Below are positions 24,268 through 26,003 of a DNA stretch of 26,003 nucleotides, in pieces. Both the position numbers and the translations under genes were made by a program. The stretch covers positions 1 to 26,003 of the forward strand of contig CADCWK010000221.1 of assembly GCA_902806375.1 (NCBI GenBank), read 5' to 3'. The stretch comes from an uncultured Thermomicrobiales bacterium. Its GTDB lineage: Bacteria; Chloroflexota; Chloroflexia; Thermomicrobiales; UBA6265. Within the stretch, counting starts at the first letter, position 1, and each line of letters opens with the position of its first letter. Below the pieces are notes generated by a model. That model had not been told where the DNA came from. It did no database searches and saw only the letters and a list, made by a program, of their open reading frames with translations.

Positions 24268-25311
24268 CTAGATCGGGTGGAGGCCAGTGAACTCCAGGGC
24301 CGTCTCCTCGGGGAACCCGCAGCGGACGTTCATGCACTGGACGCCCTGGCCGGACGCGCCCTTCATGAGGTTGTCGGTCGCGGCCATGACCACCAGCCGG
24401 TTGCTGTGCGGGTCGCGCTCGAAGCCGACGTCGCAGAAGTTGCTGCCCGACAGGAGCTTGGGTTCCGGGTAGCGATAGACGCCGCTCGCCTCTTTGACCA
24501 GCCGCATGAACGGCTCGTCCCTGAACGCCGGGCGGTAGATCTGCCAGATGTCCCGGTCGGTCAGGGGCTCCCTCAGGGTGACGTGTGACGTCGCGAGGAT
24601 GCCGCGGACGGCCTCGATAGAGGTCGCGGAGAAGCTGACCGGCGGGGTGACGCCGTCGAAGGTCAGCTCCTGGATGATCTCGGCCGAGTGGCGGTGGCCG
24701 GTCGGCTTGAACGACCGCATCGCACCGCTGCGCTCGGGGTGATGGGACGCGAGACTGGGCTCGCCGCCGGACCCGGACGATCCGGTCTTGGCCTCGATGA
24801 AGACCGGGATCGAGGTGTCGACCACGCCGGCCCGGTAGAGCGGGTAGAGCCCGAGGATCGAGGTGGTCGCCATGCAGCCGGCGCAGGCGATCCGGTCGGA
24901 GAGGGCGATCTCCTCCCGGTGCAGCTCGGGGATGCCGACGGTGAAGGCGGCGATGTCGTCCGGGGCGGAGTGGGCGTGGCCGTACCAGGTGACGTAATCC
25001 TCCGGGTTCCGGAGCCGGTAGTCGGCGCTGAGGTCGATGATGACCTTCGCCTTGTCCTGGAGCTCCGGCATCTTCCGCATCGCGACGCCGTGCGGTAGCG
25101 CGAGGAACAGCACGTCGCACGGCTCGAGGTCGGCCGAGGGGCTGAACTTCAGCTCGGTCCGCTTGCGGAGGTTCGGGTGGACCAGCCGGACGAACTTGCC
25201 GGCGTAGCGCTCCGACGTCACCTGCCTGATCGTGACTTCCGGGTGACCGAGCAGGAGCCGGATGAGCTCGCCGCCCGCGTAGCCGGAACCGCCGATGATC
25301 GAAACGTCCAT
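24268..25311 (-). CDS. lysY: [LysW]-aminoadipate/glutamyl phosphate reductase, LysY type (ArgC family)
   Basis: A 347-residue NADPH-dependent reductase of the semialdehyde dehydrogenase family. The NAD(P)-binding start GGSGYAGGELIRLL (7-20) is followed by RQVTSERYAGK and VHPNLRKRTELKF (44-56), IDLSADYRLRNPE (92-104), the catalytic Cys146 in AGCMATTSILGLYPL, and the active-site His region SHHPERSGAMRSFKPTGHRHSAE. NLRKRT and the MATT after the catalytic Cys match LysY from Thermus better than typical ArgC, where the site is GCYPT. LysY reduces the acyl phosphate made by LysZ to a semialdehyde while the substrate stays on LysW. The ATG at 25311 follows GAGGAGAACGAG. lysZ lies 1.4 kb downstream on the same strand. 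Dual lysine/arginine use is possible. Confidence 0.9.
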   Translation of the reverse strand: MDVSIIGGSGYAGGELIRLLLGHPEVTIRQVTSERYAGKFVRLVHPNLRKRTELKFSPSADLEPCDVLFLALPHGVAMRKMPELQDKAKVIIDLSADYRLRNPEDYVTWYGHAHSAPDDIAAFTVGIPELHREEIALSDRIACAGCMATTSILGLYPLYRAGVVDTSIPVFIEAKTGSSGSGGEPSLASHHPERSGAMRSFKPTGHRHSAEIIQELTFDGVTPPVSFSATSIEAVRGILATSHVTLREPLTDRDIWQIYRPAFRDEPFMRLVKEASGVYRYPEPKLLSGSNFCDVGFERDPHSNRLVVMAATDNLMKGASGQGVQCMNVRCGFPEETALEFTGLHPI

Positions 25312-25373
25312 GTGCTTCTCGTTCTCCTCGTGCCGCTGCGACGGTCGGATCGCCGGATCAGGTCCGGTCCGCG

Positions 25374-25379
25374 TACAGT
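25374..25379 (+). promoter_or_regulatory. Candidate -10 box for plsY
   Basis: TACAGT, about 106 nt before the plsY ATG, in the 173-base divergent gap shared with lysY. No -35 is recognisable. Overlapping bases read TACTGT on the other strand and could serve lysY. Confidence 0.3.
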
Positions 25380-25484
25380 AGGGCGACTCTCGACTGGATC
25401 GGATGGTGCCGTGGGGTTGGCCGGTTGGCGGCCGGACGGCGAAGCGTATCCCGGGCCAGGTGCCGCGGGGCCGGGGAGGTGTCG

Positions 25485-26003
25485 ATGACGCCATCCGACG
25501 TGATCGTGATCGTGCTCGGGTACGCCCTCGGATCGGTCCCGGTCGGGTACCTGCTCGTCCGGCTCCGGACCGGCCAGGATCTGCGCCGGGCGGGCAGCGG
25601 CAGCACCGGCGCGACCAACGTCGCCCGGCTGCTCGGCCGGCCGGGCTTCGCCGCCGTCTTCCTGCTCGACCTCGGCAAGGGCTGGCTCGCGGTCACGCTG
25701 GCCGGAGCCCTGACGGACCACGCGTGGGCGGTGTCCGGCGCCGGCGTCGCGGTGATCGCCGGGCATCTCTGGCCCGTCTGGCTCCGGTTCCAGGGTGGGA
25801 AGGGGCTGGCGACCGGGTACGGCGCGTGCCTCGCCCTCAGCCCGGTGATCGGCGTCGTCGCGCTCATGGCGCTGGTCGGGCTGCTGCCCGTCCTCCGGCC
25901 CTCGATGCTCGCCCTGGCGGTCGTGCTCGTCGCCATCCCGGTCGGGGCGCTGGTCGACGATCCCAGTGCCGCGCCCGGGCTGTTGCTGATGGCGTCCCTA
26001 GTC
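25485..26003 (+). CDS. plsY: Acyl-phosphate:glycerol-3-phosphate acyltransferase PlsY (3' end cut by window)
   Basis: The first 173 residues of a polytopic membrane protein run off the window edge. PlsY acylates glycerol-3-phosphate from acyl-phosphate, the first step of phospholipid synthesis in most bacteria. The three family motifs are in order: GSVPVGYLL followed by RRAGSGSTGATNVARLLG (the first loop, with the Gly-Ser-Gly and Gly-x-TN signatures), LLDLGKGW, and AGHLWPVWLRFQGGKGLATGYG (third loop, with the HxxPxxxxFxGGKG motif). Five membrane helices are expected and four are visible. The ATG at 25485 has GGGGAGGT 4 nt upstream. It is divergent from lysY. The usual family length is about 200, so only the last helix is missing. 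Confidence 0.95.
   Translation, partial: MTPSDVIVIVLGYALGSVPVGYLLVRLRTGQDLRRAGSGSTGATNVARLLGRPGFAAVFLLDLGKGWLAVTLAGALTDHAWAVSGAGVAVIAGHLWPVWLRFQGGKGLATGYGACLALSPVIGVVALMALVGLLPVLRPSMLALAVVLVAIPVGALVDDPSAAPGLLLMASLV

Overview
The window is very GC-rich, gene-dense chromosomal DNA with 23 supportable protein genes. I see no tRNA, rRNA, CRISPR array, insertion sequence or prophage gene. The gene set looks bacterial and mostly housekeeping. Three things point to Chloroflexota (Thermomicrobia- or Limnocylindria-like), although this is inference only: a LysZ/LysY-type kinase and reductase pair (amino-group carrier protein, 'LysW', chemistry), succinate dehydrogenase anchor sequence resembling actinobacterial SdhD and SdhC, and a membrane-anchored YvcK. 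A high-GC deep-branching actinobacterium is the main alternative.

Left part (1-9600): a MarR regulator cut by the window edge faces away from a flavodoxin-fold reductase-like protein. A membrane-anchored YvcK/CofD-like protein follows and converges on a leftward block. In transcription order that block is aconitase (acnA), molybdopterin protein MoaC, lipid II flippase MurJ and an unusual fused SdhD-SdhC membrane anchor. moaC and murJ overlap. The fused anchor appears to have its own promoter. Aconitase and the Sdh anchor are both TCA-cycle functions.

Middle part (9600-21100): an oligopeptide-type ABC importer (binding protein and two permeases, no ATPase gene) runs rightward away from acnA. 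It converges on seven leftward genes. In transcription order these are a LysN/MocR-like aminotransferase, a 4-TM protein, an MFS transporter, a UPF0104/LPG-synthase-type membrane protein, an NAD-dependent epimerase, a glyoxalase-like VOC protein and a RibD-C/DHFR-like reductase.

Right part (21100-26003): an unrecognised low-complexity protein with a well-formed promoter ends at a perfect 21-bp inverted repeat. Then come lysZ/argB-type kinase, an unknown membrane protein, a small acidic protein, lysY/argC-type reductase and the start of plsY. Kinase and reductase would catalyse consecutive steps of lysine and/or arginine synthesis on a LysW-bound substrate. The aminotransferase could supply 2-aminoadipate, but lysW, lysX, lysJ and lysK are not in the window.

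The most notable items are the Sdh fusion, whose extra seventh membrane helix makes topological sense, a recurring TACxxT -10-like box often about 100 nt upstream of starts, a large palindromic element in the acnA leader, and strong hairpins at convergent gene ends.
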